Below are positions 36,325 through 45,243 of a stretch of 64,000 bases of DNA, in pieces (positions within the stretch are counted from its first letter, which is position 1; each line of letters opens with the position of its first letter). This DNA comes from Leptospira ryugenii (GTDB taxonomy: Bacteria > Spirochaetota > Leptospiria > Leptospirales > Leptospiraceae). The position numbers and the translations under genes are program-made. Where the stretch lies: assembly GCF_003114855.1 (NCBI RefSeq), contig NZ_BFBB01000004.1, forward strand, positions 248,001-312,000, read 5' to 3'. A model generated the notes under the pieces. The model worked only from the letters and a program-made list of their open reading frames with translations. It searched no databases and was not told the origin of the DNA.

Positions 36325-36464
36325 AGTATAGACTAGAGACAGAATCTTCTATGAGAGGTAAAGCCCCTAAACAGAATCCATACGTGCATTCTCAATGATT
36401 AAAACAAATTCACTCATTTTCAATCAAAAGAGATGAAGCTGCTTTGCGAACTTGGAAAGAAATC

Positions 36465-37163
36465 ATGCCAAATCATGAGGTTATTGGTTGCCCTATTGAA
36501 AATAAAATGATACCCTGGATCGATACGAATGCATTGCAGGACCAGAGCTATTTTTTCCGAATGAATGCCAAAACAAATCAAATTTTAAAAGACTATGTAG
36601 CTTCCATAGAGCAAATCTGGGATTCTCTACCATTAGCGATTGTGGAAGAATTTAGCAATCATTCAAATATGGTCTTTTATCCAAAAAACACATACATCAT
36701 GAGTGCCGGCGAGATTTGTCGATATTTGTATGTTATTGAAAGCGGAGGAGCCTGGAAATTTTATACGAACAATGGAATCAAAATTCCGACCGATTTTGCT
36801 TTTACAAAAGAGATCATCTTTTCTTTCCAAAGTTACACAACCCAATCTCCCTCAATAGAATATATCCAAACACTAGAAGATAGCTATATTCAACAAATCG
36901 AATATGGAGTCTTCGAAGAATTTAGAAAGAAATATCCAATACTATCGCAATTAGATACATTATTTTTAGAATATCAGATTCTAAGATTAGAAGATCGATT
37001 GCAAGCTCTTCAATTTAACACAGCAGAGCAAAGGTTACTTTGGCTTTTACAGAGAGAATCAAAATTATTTGATAAGGTACCACAAAAACACATTGCAGCT
37101 TATCTTGGAATGACCTTAGAAACTCTAGTTCGCTTAAAAAAAAGAATCAATACCAAATCATGA
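36465..37163 (+). CDS. Crp/Fnr family transcriptional regulator
   Basis: The N-terminal beta roll of a cyclic-nucleotide-binding domain is visible (VFYPKNTYIMSAGEICRYLY, VIESGGAWKFY), followed by the long dimer helix (LFLEYQILRLEDRLQALQF) and a winged helix with HIAAYLGMTLETLVRLKK. The Fe-S cysteine cluster of FNR is absent (only GCPIEN and EICRY cysteines), so it is not a classical oxygen sensor. I chose ATG 36465 with GGAAAGA upstream; TTG 36444 and ATG 36507 are alternatives. Position after the FNR-box-controlled enzyme gene suggests it may bind that box. Confidence 0.85.
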   Translation: MPNHEVIGCPIENKMIPWIDTNALQDQSYFFRMNAKTNQILKDYVASIEQIWDSLPLAIVEEFSNHSNMVFYPKNTYIMSAGEICRYLYVIESGGAWKFYTNNGIKIPTDFAFTKEIIFSFQSYTTQSPSIEYIQTLEDSYIQQIEYGVFEEFRKKYPILSQLDTLFLEYQILRLEDRLQALQFNTAEQRLLWLLQRESKLFDKVPQKHIAAYLGMTLETLVRLKKRINTKS

Positions 37164-37208
37164 ATGAATGTCTGGAAAATCTACAATGGATAAAAATGTT
37201 TGTTTTAT

Positions 37209-38636
37209 CTATCCATTGACATGCAATTGTTTTATCCTTTTGTTTTCTTTTTGCACCTCTATACTCTTTTGGAATTGAAAGTGAACATCTTTTGCTCTTT
37301 GTAAGGCGAGGTCAAGATTTACGGCAGGGTATGGTCTTTTTGCAATCGCAAACAGTGATTGTTCCTTTCCCCATTGGTGAATCTCAGGTATGGGAGTTTT
37401 TTGGAATTCTGGTAACCACTTTCGGATAAAGATAGCATCTGGATCATTTTCCATACTTTGTTTGTACGGATTGTACATTCTCAATTGGTGCATGCCAACA
37501 GTACCTGCTTGCATCTGGAATTGAAAGTAATGAATTCCAGGCTCAAAATCTAAAAACATCCTTCCGAGATGGTTTGTACCCAATCGCCAGTCCTGCCAAA
37601 AAACCATTGTTAAAAAAGACACTAACATAGCTCGCATCCGAAAGTTTAGGTAGCCTGTTTCAATTAAACATTTCATACAGGCATCCACTAAAGGATAACC
37701 TGTCTCACCTTCCTCCCAAAGTTGCAACAATCTCGGATCAGGAGCCTTTACGAGTTGATCAAAGGCTCTATTAAAATTCTCTTTCTCAATCCTTGGTTCC
37801 GACTCAAACTTTTGTATCATGTGATCTCGCCAAAATAAACGAGATAAAAAACGATTCATTTGATTTTTTAAATAACGATTGCTAGTTGCCTGTTGTTTTA
37901 TTGTTAATTGGTAGACCCATTTCGGAGAGAGATTGCCCCAAGCTAAGTAAGGAGAAAGTCTTGAGCAATGAATACGGCTCTCTTCTGGTTTTGAGATACA
38001 AGGACTATACCGCCGAACTCTTTCTTCTACAAAATGGGAAAAGATATTCTTTCCCTCCTTTTCTCCTCCTATTTGGAATTTCGGATGATGCTTAAGATTT
38101 GCTTGGAACTCAGGATAGATTGCATCCAATTTCCAGATGATCCTTTCCGAGGGAATTTGGAGCATAGGGCTCCTCATCCATTCCTTCCACTGCGCAGGCC
38201 AATCCTTTCTTCCTCTGCGAAGTCCGCGTACTAAAAACTGTTGTTTATATTCAATCCATTTAACACCATATGTTTGGCATAGAGCTTGGACTCGGATATC
38301 TCTTTGGAAGGTTCTATCATTTCCCACTTCCATATGAGAAACCAAAAACTTAGGCGGAGAAGATCGAAAGATACTTTCAAAAAACTTTGGAGAAGATTCT
38401 CTATGAAGAAAGAAATTTCCAGGTTTTGGACTTTGGCTAGACTTTAAATCTTGGATCGACTCCCAAACAAAGCGTAGGTGGCGTATGTCGGTACTTGGAT
38501 CACTCTCCCACTCTGGCTCCCATAAAAAAAATGGATAGATAGGAAGACCAAGCGCGATGGCACCGCCCAATGCGGGGTGTTCTGTCCACCTGAGGTCCCG
38601 CTTAAACCATAACAAAGTATAGGGAGTGTGTAACAT
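37209..38636 (-). CDS. Photolyase/cryptochrome family protein with atypical FAD pocket
   Basis: The N-terminal antenna-type domain begins TLLWFKRDLRWTEHPAL. The helical FAD domain has RLSPYLAWGNLSPKWVYQ, FLSRLFWRDHM, EEGETGYPLVDACMKCL, NFRMRAMLVSFL and FWQDWRLGTNHL. Where Escherichia coli photolyase has N378-N379-G-G-W382-Q-W384, this protein has G367-I-H-Y-F371-Q-F373, followed by MQAGTVGMHQLRMYNP in place of the usual S-A-S-T-G-T-D run. Thus the FAD-proximal Trp and the Asn near FAD N5 are replaced, while W350 and W307 match the middle and distal Trp positions. It may be a repair enzyme of a divergent class or a photoreceptor. Confidence 0.87.
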   Translation of the reverse strand: MLHTPYTLLWFKRDLRWTEHPALGGAIALGLPIYPFFLWEPEWESDPSTDIRHLRFVWESIQDLKSSQSPKPGNFFLHRESSPKFFESIFRSSPPKFLVSHMEVGNDRTFQRDIRVQALCQTYGVKWIEYKQQFLVRGLRRGRKDWPAQWKEWMRSPMLQIPSERIIWKLDAIYPEFQANLKHHPKFQIGGEKEGKNIFSHFVEERVRRYSPCISKPEESRIHCSRLSPYLAWGNLSPKWVYQLTIKQQATSNRYLKNQMNRFLSRLFWRDHMIQKFESEPRIEKENFNRAFDQLVKAPDPRLLQLWEEGETGYPLVDACMKCLIETGYLNFRMRAMLVSFLTMVFWQDWRLGTNHLGRMFLDFEPGIHYFQFQMQAGTVGMHQLRMYNPYKQSMENDPDAIFIRKWLPEFQKTPIPEIHQWGKEQSLFAIAKRPYPAVNLDLALQRAKDVHFQFQKSIEVQKENKRIKQLHVNG

Positions 38637-38720
38637 AAGGAATTAAATCCGAGCAATCTTTAAGTGATTTCATTGCTCTATGATTCAGACCTCTCCACTC
38701 CTGCATTTAGTTTTCTTTTT

Positions 38721-39365
38721 TTAGAACCAATATGTGACATGGAGTGTGGCAACAGGAATGATGGACTCACTGATCGTCTCTCTTCTATTTGTATCTTTGT
38801 AAATGGGCCAGGGATTCGATTTGGAGACTACCTTCGCAAAACCAGCTTGCACATCCAAAGACCATTGCTCGGATAACTTCCATTCATAACCACCTAAGGC
38901 CATTAGTTCCAAGTCCATACTTCTAAAGTTTTTCTGCCTAGAAATCTCATCTATAGCATAGTATTCCAAACCAGCATTCAAAAGAGCCAAGGTTCGTACG
39001 TTTGTAGGTCCAGGACTCACTGCATTGCTCAAGGTACTTTGCCCATAAGCGGCAACCATTTCAAGGTGCCAGGGACTCGCTAAAAACTGACGTATCCCCA
39101 CGATGGCAGACGTTTCAGAAAATGTACCTTCTGTGGCTCTTCTTTCTGGTACGGAATGTCCGATACCAAGGAGAATGTCCGTTCTCCAATCCAATTGATC
39201 ATGCAATGAACGGCGGTATGCAAATCGGAACTTCCCACCAGGGAAGATAGGCCAAAGTGCGTTGGAACGAATCCCCTCTTTTGGTAATTGAATCGCTTGG
39301 GCAAACAACTGACCCCCAAACGAGATAAAAAAGAAAAATAAAACCACATATCGACTTAGAAACAT
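38721..39365 (-). CDS. Putative outer-membrane beta-barrel protein
   Basis: A cleavable signal peptide (LFFFFISFGGQLFAQA) is followed by about 190 residues of alternating strands (GGKFRFAYRRSLHDQLDWRT, HLEMVAAYGQST, SLDVQAGFAKVV) and a final strand ending YWF. The C-terminal aromatic residue is the usual outer-membrane barrel signal. No enzyme motif is present. It is divergent from the TetR gene at 39483, and its -35/-10 overlaps two copies of a palindrome, so it is likely repressed by that TetR. Confidence 0.78.
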   Translation of the reverse strand: MFLSRYVVLFFFFISFGGQLFAQAIQLPKEGIRSNALWPIFPGGKFRFAYRRSLHDQLDWRTDILLGIGHSVPERRATEGTFSETSAIVGIRQFLASPWHLEMVAAYGQSTLSNAVSPGPTNVRTLALLNAGLEYYAIDEISRQKNFRSMDLELMALGGYEWKLSEQWSLDVQAGFAKVVSKSNPWPIYKDTNRRETISESIIPVATLHVTYWF

Positions 39366-39378
39366 ATCCTAAACTCCA

Positions 39379-39428
39379 ATCTTGACGATGTCAAGATAAA
39401 CCAAACTTTATTTTGTCAGTGTCAAGAT
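39379..39428 (-). promoter_or_regulatory. Outer-membrane protein promoter with two TetR-type operators
   Basis: A perfect palindrome ATCTTGAC-gat-GTCAAGAT lies at 39379-39397, and an imperfect copy (ATTTTGTC-agt-GTCAAGAT) 31 bp away at 39410-39428, about three helical turns. On the minus strand TTGACA (39420-39425), an 18-bp spacer and GTTTAT (39396-39401) form a promoter inside both sites, about 30 bp before the barrel-protein start. Confidence 0.7.
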
Positions 39429-39482
39429 TAAAAACTATTTTTTGATTTATTTTTTAACGATCCCCGCAGATCCTGAAGACTC

Positions 39483-40097
39483 TTGGAAAAAGTTAAGCCA
39501 AAAACGCAAAAACGAGCCTACCACCACGGTGACCTCTACGAAACTCTGATTCGTACAGCCGAGAAATGGATTCAGGACCGAGGTATGGAAGCCTTTTCGT
39601 TACGTGCTTGTGCGAAAGCTGCTGGTGTTGCTCATAGTGCACCTGGCCATTACTTTAAGGACGTATCTGAGATACTCACGGAAATTGCAGCTAGAGGATT
39701 CGAGAGATTGCACGCAAAGATTGAGGAGCAGAAGCGGAAAGCGCCCAAAGAAAGTCTTTTGTACAATGTTTGTTTCGCTTACGTAAGCTTTGCCATGGAA
39801 ACACCCAAACTTTTTCCCTTGATCTTTCATTCTGATCGCGTAGACCGAGGACAGGAACGATTCCAAAGAGCAGGAGAACTTGCATTTCGGGAATTAGCAT
39901 TGGCCATTGATCCCGACAAGACCCAGCGCCAAAAGAATTACGACAAACTTTTGTTTGTTTGGAGCCAAATTCATGGATTGGCAATGCTTTCGATTGATGG
40001 CCCAATGGTGCCGGTAGGTGGAAACCGTAAGGGATTGGACATTGCCCCAATCCAAAAATCAATCCGTACCCTTGTATCCTTACTCGAAACTTGGTGA
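39483..40097 (+). CDS. TetR family transcriptional regulator (outer-membrane protein neighbour)
   Basis: The N-terminal DNA-binding domain reads YHHGDLYETLIRTAEKWIQD, GMEAFSLRACAKAAGVAHSA, PGHYFKDVSEILTEIA. The C-terminal part (LYNVCFAYVSFAMETPKLFP, LFVWSQIHGLAMLSIDG) is the TetR_C WHG-type domain. Translation starts at TTG 39483 for lack of an upstream ATG; the ribosome site is weak. It is divergent from the barrel protein gene, with two operators between. Confidence 0.87.
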   Translation: MEKVKPKTQKRAYHHGDLYETLIRTAEKWIQDRGMEAFSLRACAKAAGVAHSAPGHYFKDVSEILTEIAARGFERLHAKIEEQKRKAPKESLLYNVCFAYVSFAMETPKLFPLIFHSDRVDRGQERFQRAGELAFRELALAIDPDKTQRQKNYDKLLFVWSQIHGLAMLSIDGPMVPVGGNRKGLDIAPIQKSIRTLVSLLETW

Positions 40098-40227
40098 AAG
40101 GATTTGTTTTTGACTCACTGATCGTATCTCAATTCCAAGACGAGGAAGTTGACACAGACAAATACAAACCAAATAATCTCCCAGATATCGTGCTTCCGAC
40201 TGCTCATTGCAAACGTTTAGTCTACCA

Positions 40228-41748
40228 TTACCAAAGGGGAATGGGTATCGTAATGGGTGATGCATAGTCCCACTGGCCAAAAGAAGGTCCTTTGGAGCCA
40301 TTCAACAAAGGGATCAATTTCAAATCCGAATCTGGATGGCTAGATAGATCGATCTTAAACTCGAAGACATGCCCCACCTTTCCCCAAAAGTATCTTTTTT
40401 CACCTTTAGTCCTTTCATGTTCCCAACCGTACGCATCATTCATATGCAATTTGAATCCGAGCCCAGATCTTTCTTTTGAGGCCGAAACATCCATCAGATA
40501 AAAATATAAATCTTTTTGTGATTGAAATACCTCATAAAATGGCTGTTTGGCTCGAATGACACCATAAAGTACCTGATCTTTGATTAAATAGCGAAAACTT
40601 TGCAAAGCCATTCTTTGTTTTCCTATTTCCAAAGAAGGATTTTTGATTTCCGGGATTTCTAAAAGGTCCCAATCATCATCCATTCCATCTAATTGTATAC
40701 CTTTCTTTTTCAATTGGGATTTGAGTTCACTTCGTACGTTAGATTGTTTTGGATCAGTACCTAGGACTCTTTCCAAGGCATCTCCTATTCCATCAGCATC
40801 CGTATCCCATTGGGATAGATCGGTGCCAAACACCTCCTCTTCAAAATCGGTAAGAGAATCACCATCTGCATCGGATAAGAGTGATGCTCTTTCTTTGGAA
40901 TACCCTTTTGTCAGAATCCAACCTGATAATTGTTTCTCCCAATTTATTTTCTTTTGAGAATCCAACAAAGATAATACTCCTTTTGATTTTTGCTCCCATA
41001 AAGTTTTGGACGGAGCTATGAAATATTCATTCCATGTTTTGTGGTCTGGATCTGTAAGTGAGATGAGAAAGTCGCGGTACTTTTCTTTACCTAAGTATGT
41101 AAATATATAATATTGTATTTTGAATGTCTTCTCATAGTAGATCTGAAAATCCGAATTGATTGTCTCATCTTTGGAGTTAGAGTCACCCAGTGGAAAGTCC
41201 CGTTTGGAAAGTGGATTGAAAAACCCCCACCAAGATTTAATCTTATGCATTTCAAATTCATCCCATTGTAGATAACCTGATGCTTGCAAGGCGATAGGTA
41301 AAAAACTACTAACACCTTCTCCGATCCAGCGAGGCTCCTGGCCAAACCACCAATGTCCAATCTCATGGTAGAGAAGCGGTGGAGGCGTCAAAAGTTCAGG
41401 ATCTGGGTAAGCAAGAGGCACATAGATGATTGAACCTTCGTTACGTGCAATTGATCCATCTATAATATCCTTAATTGTAAGAGTATCTGCACTAGGAGCT
41501 GAGTTTAGGTATTCTGCGACTCTAGGAATGTATGCACAGGCTCGATCCAACATCTCTTTGGCAAACGATCTCTTTTTGGCATCCGGTTTGTATAGAATGC
41601 GAATGGTTTTTTCCTTTCCTAAGACTTGTATCTGCCTCTCCTGGGACTCCCAACCATCCTCATGAGCTATGTTTGTTTTGGATTCTGTGTCTTGGAAGCT
41701 TACTAGCGCCATCCAAACAAATAGAACGGTAGTGATGCGCATCTTCAT
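40228..41748 (-). CDS. Exported gluzincin-like metallopeptidase with thrombospondin type 3 repeats
   Basis: The signal peptide is MRITTVLFVWMALVSFQD; ATG 41748 is the likely start, since the frame upstream to 41829 adds an unusual leader. The zinc motif HEIGHWWFG is followed only 12 residues later by a glutamate in WIGEGVSSFL, shorter than the 18-residue gap of M1 peptidases. Two thrombospondin type 3/EF-like calcium loops follow (DADGDSLTDFEEEVFGTD, DTDADGIGDALERVLGTDP). The C-terminal third is beta-rich and without known motif. It probably degrades proteins outside the cell and needs calcium for stability. Confidence 0.78.
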   Translation of the reverse strand: MKMRITTVLFVWMALVSFQDTESKTNIAHEDGWESQERQIQVLGKEKTIRILYKPDAKKRSFAKEMLDRACAYIPRVAEYLNSAPSADTLTIKDIIDGSIARNEGSIIYVPLAYPDPELLTPPPLLYHEIGHWWFGQEPRWIGEGVSSFLPIALQASGYLQWDEFEMHKIKSWWGFFNPLSKRDFPLGDSNSKDETINSDFQIYYEKTFKIQYYIFTYLGKEKYRDFLISLTDPDHKTWNEYFIAPSKTLWEQKSKGVLSLLDSQKKINWEKQLSGWILTKGYSKERASLLSDADGDSLTDFEEEVFGTDLSQWDTDADGIGDALERVLGTDPKQSNVRSELKSQLKKKGIQLDGMDDDWDLLEIPEIKNPSLEIGKQRMALQSFRYLIKDQVLYGVIRAKQPFYEVFQSQKDLYFYLMDVSASKERSGLGFKLHMNDAYGWEHERTKGEKRYFWGKVGHVFEFKIDLSSHPDSDLKLIPLLNGSKGPSFGQWDYASPITIPIPLW

Positions 41749-41966
41749 GAAGCATGAGGCTATCATTGGAGGGGAGAGAGTGCAAAGATTTTTCAGATTG
41801 GAAGGGAAAAAAATTGACCAGTTTTCCAATAAAATTCAAACGAGATCCTTTCTTTGGGAAAGCTCCTTCCAAGAGCTCCGTTTTTAAGGACAATGTTCGT
41901 ACTTTTAACATACAAATTGTACTGCAATTTCTTCTTGCCATGCCAGAGAAACTAGAGTAAAGTCAC

Positions 41967-42866
41967 ATGCCTATGGAAACCTTTACTTATTCGTATGCAG
42001 TCTTAGAAGTCAAAGCAACTCTTGATGAAAAAACTCTGAAGTTAAAACAAGGATTGAGGAATTACGAATTAAACCTTCATGAAATTTTATATTTTTATTT
42101 TGGCCCTATGCCCAGTGGTCAATTCGACGAACTCGTCATCCTCACACAATCTCAAAATGGAAAACAGAAAACATATCGATTCAACTGTACTTCCTCAGAA
42201 GTGGGCATGCAAAATTTGGTCGCACGATTAGCTGAAAAAAAACCATCAGCAGACCTTCGCAATGTACCTCGATCCGAAGCCTTTCAAAAATTGAAAACAT
42301 TCGATACTTCTAAGGTAACTTTATTCGCAGTGCCCATAGTAGTCTCCCTTGTCCTTTCAATTTTTTTGGCTCCTATGTTTGTCCATGGTTTGGATAAAGG
42401 ATCAAAAACTATCAAAGCAAATGAATTAACAAACCCTCATCTATTAGGAACTCGGAATTTAATTCTCCAAGGCTCCATTCTTTCCGAATGTTTGGAAGAG
42501 AAGACAACACGCAAAGGAAGGACGACAACAAAATTTTTCTGTCCTCTTGTCGATGAATCTTGGGAAAGCGGATCCCCTATCCACATCCTTGCCCAAATCG
42601 ATGACATCCCAGAAGAAGAGTTCAATGCCTTGTTCGAAAGGACTGAGTTCAAAGGGGTTCTTCGAAATGTATTGTGGGAAGGCCCCTCTTCTAGTACAAA
42701 AGATTTTTTTGAGAAGGAATATGGTGCAAGTTTCACAGAAGAGGTTTACCAATTTGAAGTCGACGGTGATGCAAGCCTAGACCTAATCATCGCTTTGGCA
42801 ATACTGGGTATCGCCCTTCTCATACTTTTAGGCATTACCTTCTTTATGTACAAGCGATCTTTTTGA
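41967..42866 (+). CDS. Two-helix membrane protein of unknown function
   Basis: The first 100 residues are beta-rich and cytosolic, resembling a PH-like domain (LKQGLRNYELNLHEILYFYF). A membrane helix follows (TLFAVPIVVSLVLSIFLAPM), then about 110 exported residues containing a cysteine pair (SECLEEKT, FFCPLVDE), and a C-terminal helix (IIALAILGIALLILLGITFF). No family is recognised. It faces the polytopic membrane protein gene at 42882, convergent with a 15-bp gap. Confidence 0.65.
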   Translation: MPMETFTYSYAVLEVKATLDEKTLKLKQGLRNYELNLHEILYFYFGPMPSGQFDELVILTQSQNGKQKTYRFNCTSSEVGMQNLVARLAEKKPSADLRNVPRSEAFQKLKTFDTSKVTLFAVPIVVSLVLSIFLAPMFVHGLDKGSKTIKANELTNPHLLGTRNLILQGSILSECLEEKTTRKGRTTTKFFCPLVDESWESGSPIHILAQIDDIPEEEFNALFERTEFKGVLRNVLWEGPSSSTKDFFEKEYGASFTEEVYQFEVDGDASLDLIIALAILGIALLILLGITFFMYKRSF

Positions 42867-42881
42867 CCGCAGGTATTATAA

Positions 42882-43862
42882 CTAGGTAAATGAAAGAGAT
42901 TTTTGCTTCAGATAGAAAGTAAGCAGTGGATACTCCATGGCAATATGGAAAAAGCCAAAGGCAAAATATGTTCTTCGAAAGTCGATGGGATAGATACAAA
43001 AGAGAATCAAGGCAAACACAATTCCAAAAGATACCAAAAGAATTTCCAAACGATTCCCTTCTTTCTTTTTGGAATAGGAGAGCGCAGGTATTTCAAACTT
43101 TCTCTTTACCATCAAAGGCAAAATAAATATCCACAAAATGTAATGTAAAATTTGTTGGTAGGCAAAGTAACCTAAAAAAGTAGTACCTGTTATCCATTCC
43201 AATTCTTGGGAAAGGATTTGTCGAAAGATTTCCACCTCTAATCGTTCGGGAAGAGCGATCTCAGATATACTTAGACCCAAACTAGCATAAAAGATAAACG
43301 AGATGACTGGCAACACAACAGAAAACAAAAGAGCGATGGCAATCACCCGTTTGTTTTTTTGTATACCATATAACATAATCCAGGGGATAAAATTATGAAA
43401 ATGAACTAGAAAAAAATACAGGAGACTAGGCCGAGAAGCCAATATAAATAGATAAGTACATGCTCCTATAAGGATCGTGATATAAACCAATTTGGATGCC
43501 TCTAAGCCATACTGAAATATGATACAGAAAAGAATCCAAATCCCGAAGGCTCCCAAAAAAAAATATGGATACATTTTACCAATTTGCTTACCGGATAAAT
43601 CCATTGCCAAATAAAGCATAGACACGATTGAAAAACAAAACGCAGTCAAGAGGATCCAATAAGGAAATCTGTTTATCTTTTGAAAAGAATGATGATACCC
43701 TCTCCACACATTGATTTCCATGTAAATATGTAAAAAACCAAATAACATAAGTGAGCCGAAGGCGGCATGGTATGGGTATCGATAGCAGAAAAAGAGTAAA
43801 ATCAGGCTAAAGAAAGTGGACTGGTAGAGAAATTTATCACTTGCAATGGATTTTTTTAGCAT
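42882..43862 (-). CDS. Polytopic membrane protein with conserved-looking histidines
   Basis: About nine to ten hydrophobic helices cover the 326 residues. Charged and His residues inside or near helices stand out: FGFLHIYMEINVWRGYHHS, FLVHFHNFIPWIML, AYQQILHYILWIFILP and AFGFFHIAMEYPLL. Several His in separate helices recall membrane di-iron or carotenoid-cleaving (Brp/Blh-like) enzymes, but the spacing is not one I can match. Function unknown. Neighbours on both sides are also envelope proteins. Confidence 0.65.
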   Translation of the reverse strand: MLKKSIASDKFLYQSTFFSLILLFFCYRYPYHAAFGSLMLFGFLHIYMEINVWRGYHHSFQKINRFPYWILLTAFCFSIVSMLYLAMDLSGKQIGKMYPYFFLGAFGIWILFCIIFQYGLEASKLVYITILIGACTYLFILASRPSLLYFFLVHFHNFIPWIMLYGIQKNKRVIAIALLFSVVLPVISFIFYASLGLSISEIALPERLEVEIFRQILSQELEWITGTTFLGYFAYQQILHYILWIFILPLMVKRKFEIPALSYSKKKEGNRLEILLVSFGIVFALILFCIYPIDFRRTYFAFGFFHIAMEYPLLTFYLKQKSLSFT

Positions 43863-43903
43863 ATGATAGTAAACACTTCGCCCACAACTGGAGCTTTTAG
43901 CCT

Positions 43904-44635
43904 ATGTCATACCCAACTAACCACAAGATAAATTTTTTACGATTTTGTCTGATCTTACTTTTTTTACTATCTGGGACTTGGCTCATTTCGGATGAAGCAC
44001 CAGACTATTTCTTTCAATTGACTGAGGCTACAAAAGCAAGTGCGAGCTCTGTGCTGACTGAGCCAGGGAAAAGTAAGGGTTTCTATGCCGCAGAAAAGGC
44101 AATGGACCAAAAAACATCAACCTTTTGGTGTGAAGGAAAAGAGGATGATGGCATCGGTGAAACAATACGCATCAACTGGAAACCTACATTCATTGAGGCC
44201 ATTGTCGTTGGCCATGGCGTTTTACTGAATCAAAATTATTACCAGTTAAACAATAGAATCAAAGAATACGAGGCAACATTTTTCCTATCAACAGGTCGCA
44301 AAAAAGTCCTTAAAGGTAAGTTTTCGGATTATAGCTGCGATAACGGTTGTGATATGATCAGAGGCGGTTCAGACGAAGAAATAGTAGAATGTAAAAAAAC
44401 CAAAAAGAATCAATGTATATTCGATACGATTCAGGACGGAGGAATGGTTGGCGGCGAAGAAATTCACGGAATCTACGCTTGCACTACCGGGGTGGAGATT
44501 AAAATCCTGAGTGTTTTTCCTGGTAAAAAATTTAAAGACACATGTATCTCCGAAATCATACTCAAAATCCCCGATCCTAAATGGCCAGAAGAACGAGTCA
44601 AAGAAGTCGCAAAAGAAAAAGAAAGCTGCCGCTAG
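43904..44635 (+). CDS. Exported protein with NADase-type/discoidin-like glycan-binding domain
   Basis: A signal peptide (FCLILLFLLSGTWLISD) is followed by a discoidin-like fold: KASASSVLTEPGKSKGFYAA, EKAMDQKTSTFWCEGKEDDG, IGETIRINWKPTFIEAIVVG. The S-x-x-x-F-W-C-E-G-x-x-D-D-G-I-G-E pattern is that of the NADase-type glycan-binding domain found in leptospiral and myxobacterial secreted proteins. Paired cysteines (SCDNGCD, ECKKTKKNQC) suggest disulfides. It probably binds sugar on a surface. The next gene begins inside its 3' end. Confidence 0.75.
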   Translation: MSYPTNHKINFLRFCLILLFLLSGTWLISDEAPDYFFQLTEATKASASSVLTEPGKSKGFYAAEKAMDQKTSTFWCEGKEDDGIGETIRINWKPTFIEAIVVGHGVLLNQNYYQLNNRIKEYEATFFLSTGRKKVLKGKFSDYSCDNGCDMIRGGSDEEIVECKKTKKNQCIFDTIQDGGMVGGEEIHGIYACTTGVEIKILSVFPGKKFKDTCISEIILKIPDPKWPEERVKEVAKEKESCR

Positions 44636-45243
44636 CATTTCTATCCTACTTCGTTTCTTTCTTTTGGATCACGAGTATCTATTCTTTGAATTTGAAACGA
44701 GAGATAGTGATCTTGGAGATACACAAGTCGAAGCGAGTCTTTGTCTCTGTCGATTTTGAGATGGAGGGGAGACTTGAGAAACCTTTGGGCATCGGCTTTC
44801 CGGAAACCGATTTCTTTCCTTTACAAAACTTTTTTGTCCAATGGGATGGGCTCTCTCTTCCCGTGGAAAGATGGAAAGCAAAGCCTGGTTTTACCTACCG
44901 CATTGGCAATTTATCTCTTCCAGCAATCCATCATTTTTATCTAGGTCCAAGTTCTTTATCACAGCATAGATTGCTCACACGCTACGAATACCAGGCACCT
45001 CAAATGAGTGGAAGTAAATCACCAAAGGGAATCTACCTGGAGTACATTCTACAAACTGGCTCAACATGGGATTCTTGGATTGAGGAGGTCATTTTTATTA
45101 TCAGAGGGAAAGACTTTCATTGCAGTCGTTTATTTGTGCTACCAGATTCCTATAGAGGGTCCTGTACAGAATCAGGAGAGTACCTGATACGGCTGCAAAA
45201 TATCGAACCAAAGATGGATTTCCGTTTCATTCTGGAAGATTAA
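44581..45243 (+). CDS. Exported protein of unknown function overlapping the upstream gene
   Basis: The frame starts at ATG 44581, 55 bp inside the preceding gene, and the first 15 residues are strongly basic (ARRTSQRSRKRKRK), followed by a hydrophobic segment (LAFLSYFVSFFWITSIYSL) that could be a signal or anchor. The remainder is beta-rich (RVFVSVDFEMEG, LFVLPDSYRGSC) with two late cysteines. I recognise no family. The arrangement suggests coupled translation with the glycan-binding protein. A shorter start is possible but would lose the hydrophobic segment. Confidence 0.6.
   Translation: MARRTSQRSRKRKRKLPLAFLSYFVSFFWITSIYSLNLKREIVILEIHKSKRVFVSVDFEMEGRLEKPLGIGFPETDFFPLQNFFVQWDGLSLPVERWKAKPGFTYRIGNLSLPAIHHFYLGPSSLSQHRLLTRYEYQAPQMSGSKSPKGIYLEYILQTGSTWDSWIEEVIFIIRGKDFHCSRLFVLPDSYRGSCTESGEYLIRLQNIEPKMDFRFILED

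Noticed and set aside
40115..40207. 30-residue minus-strand frame with one hydrophobic segment (WEIIWFVFVCVNFLVLEL)
   Set aside because: Could be a small membrane protein, but there is no ribosome site or promoter and the gap lies between convergent genes; not enough support.
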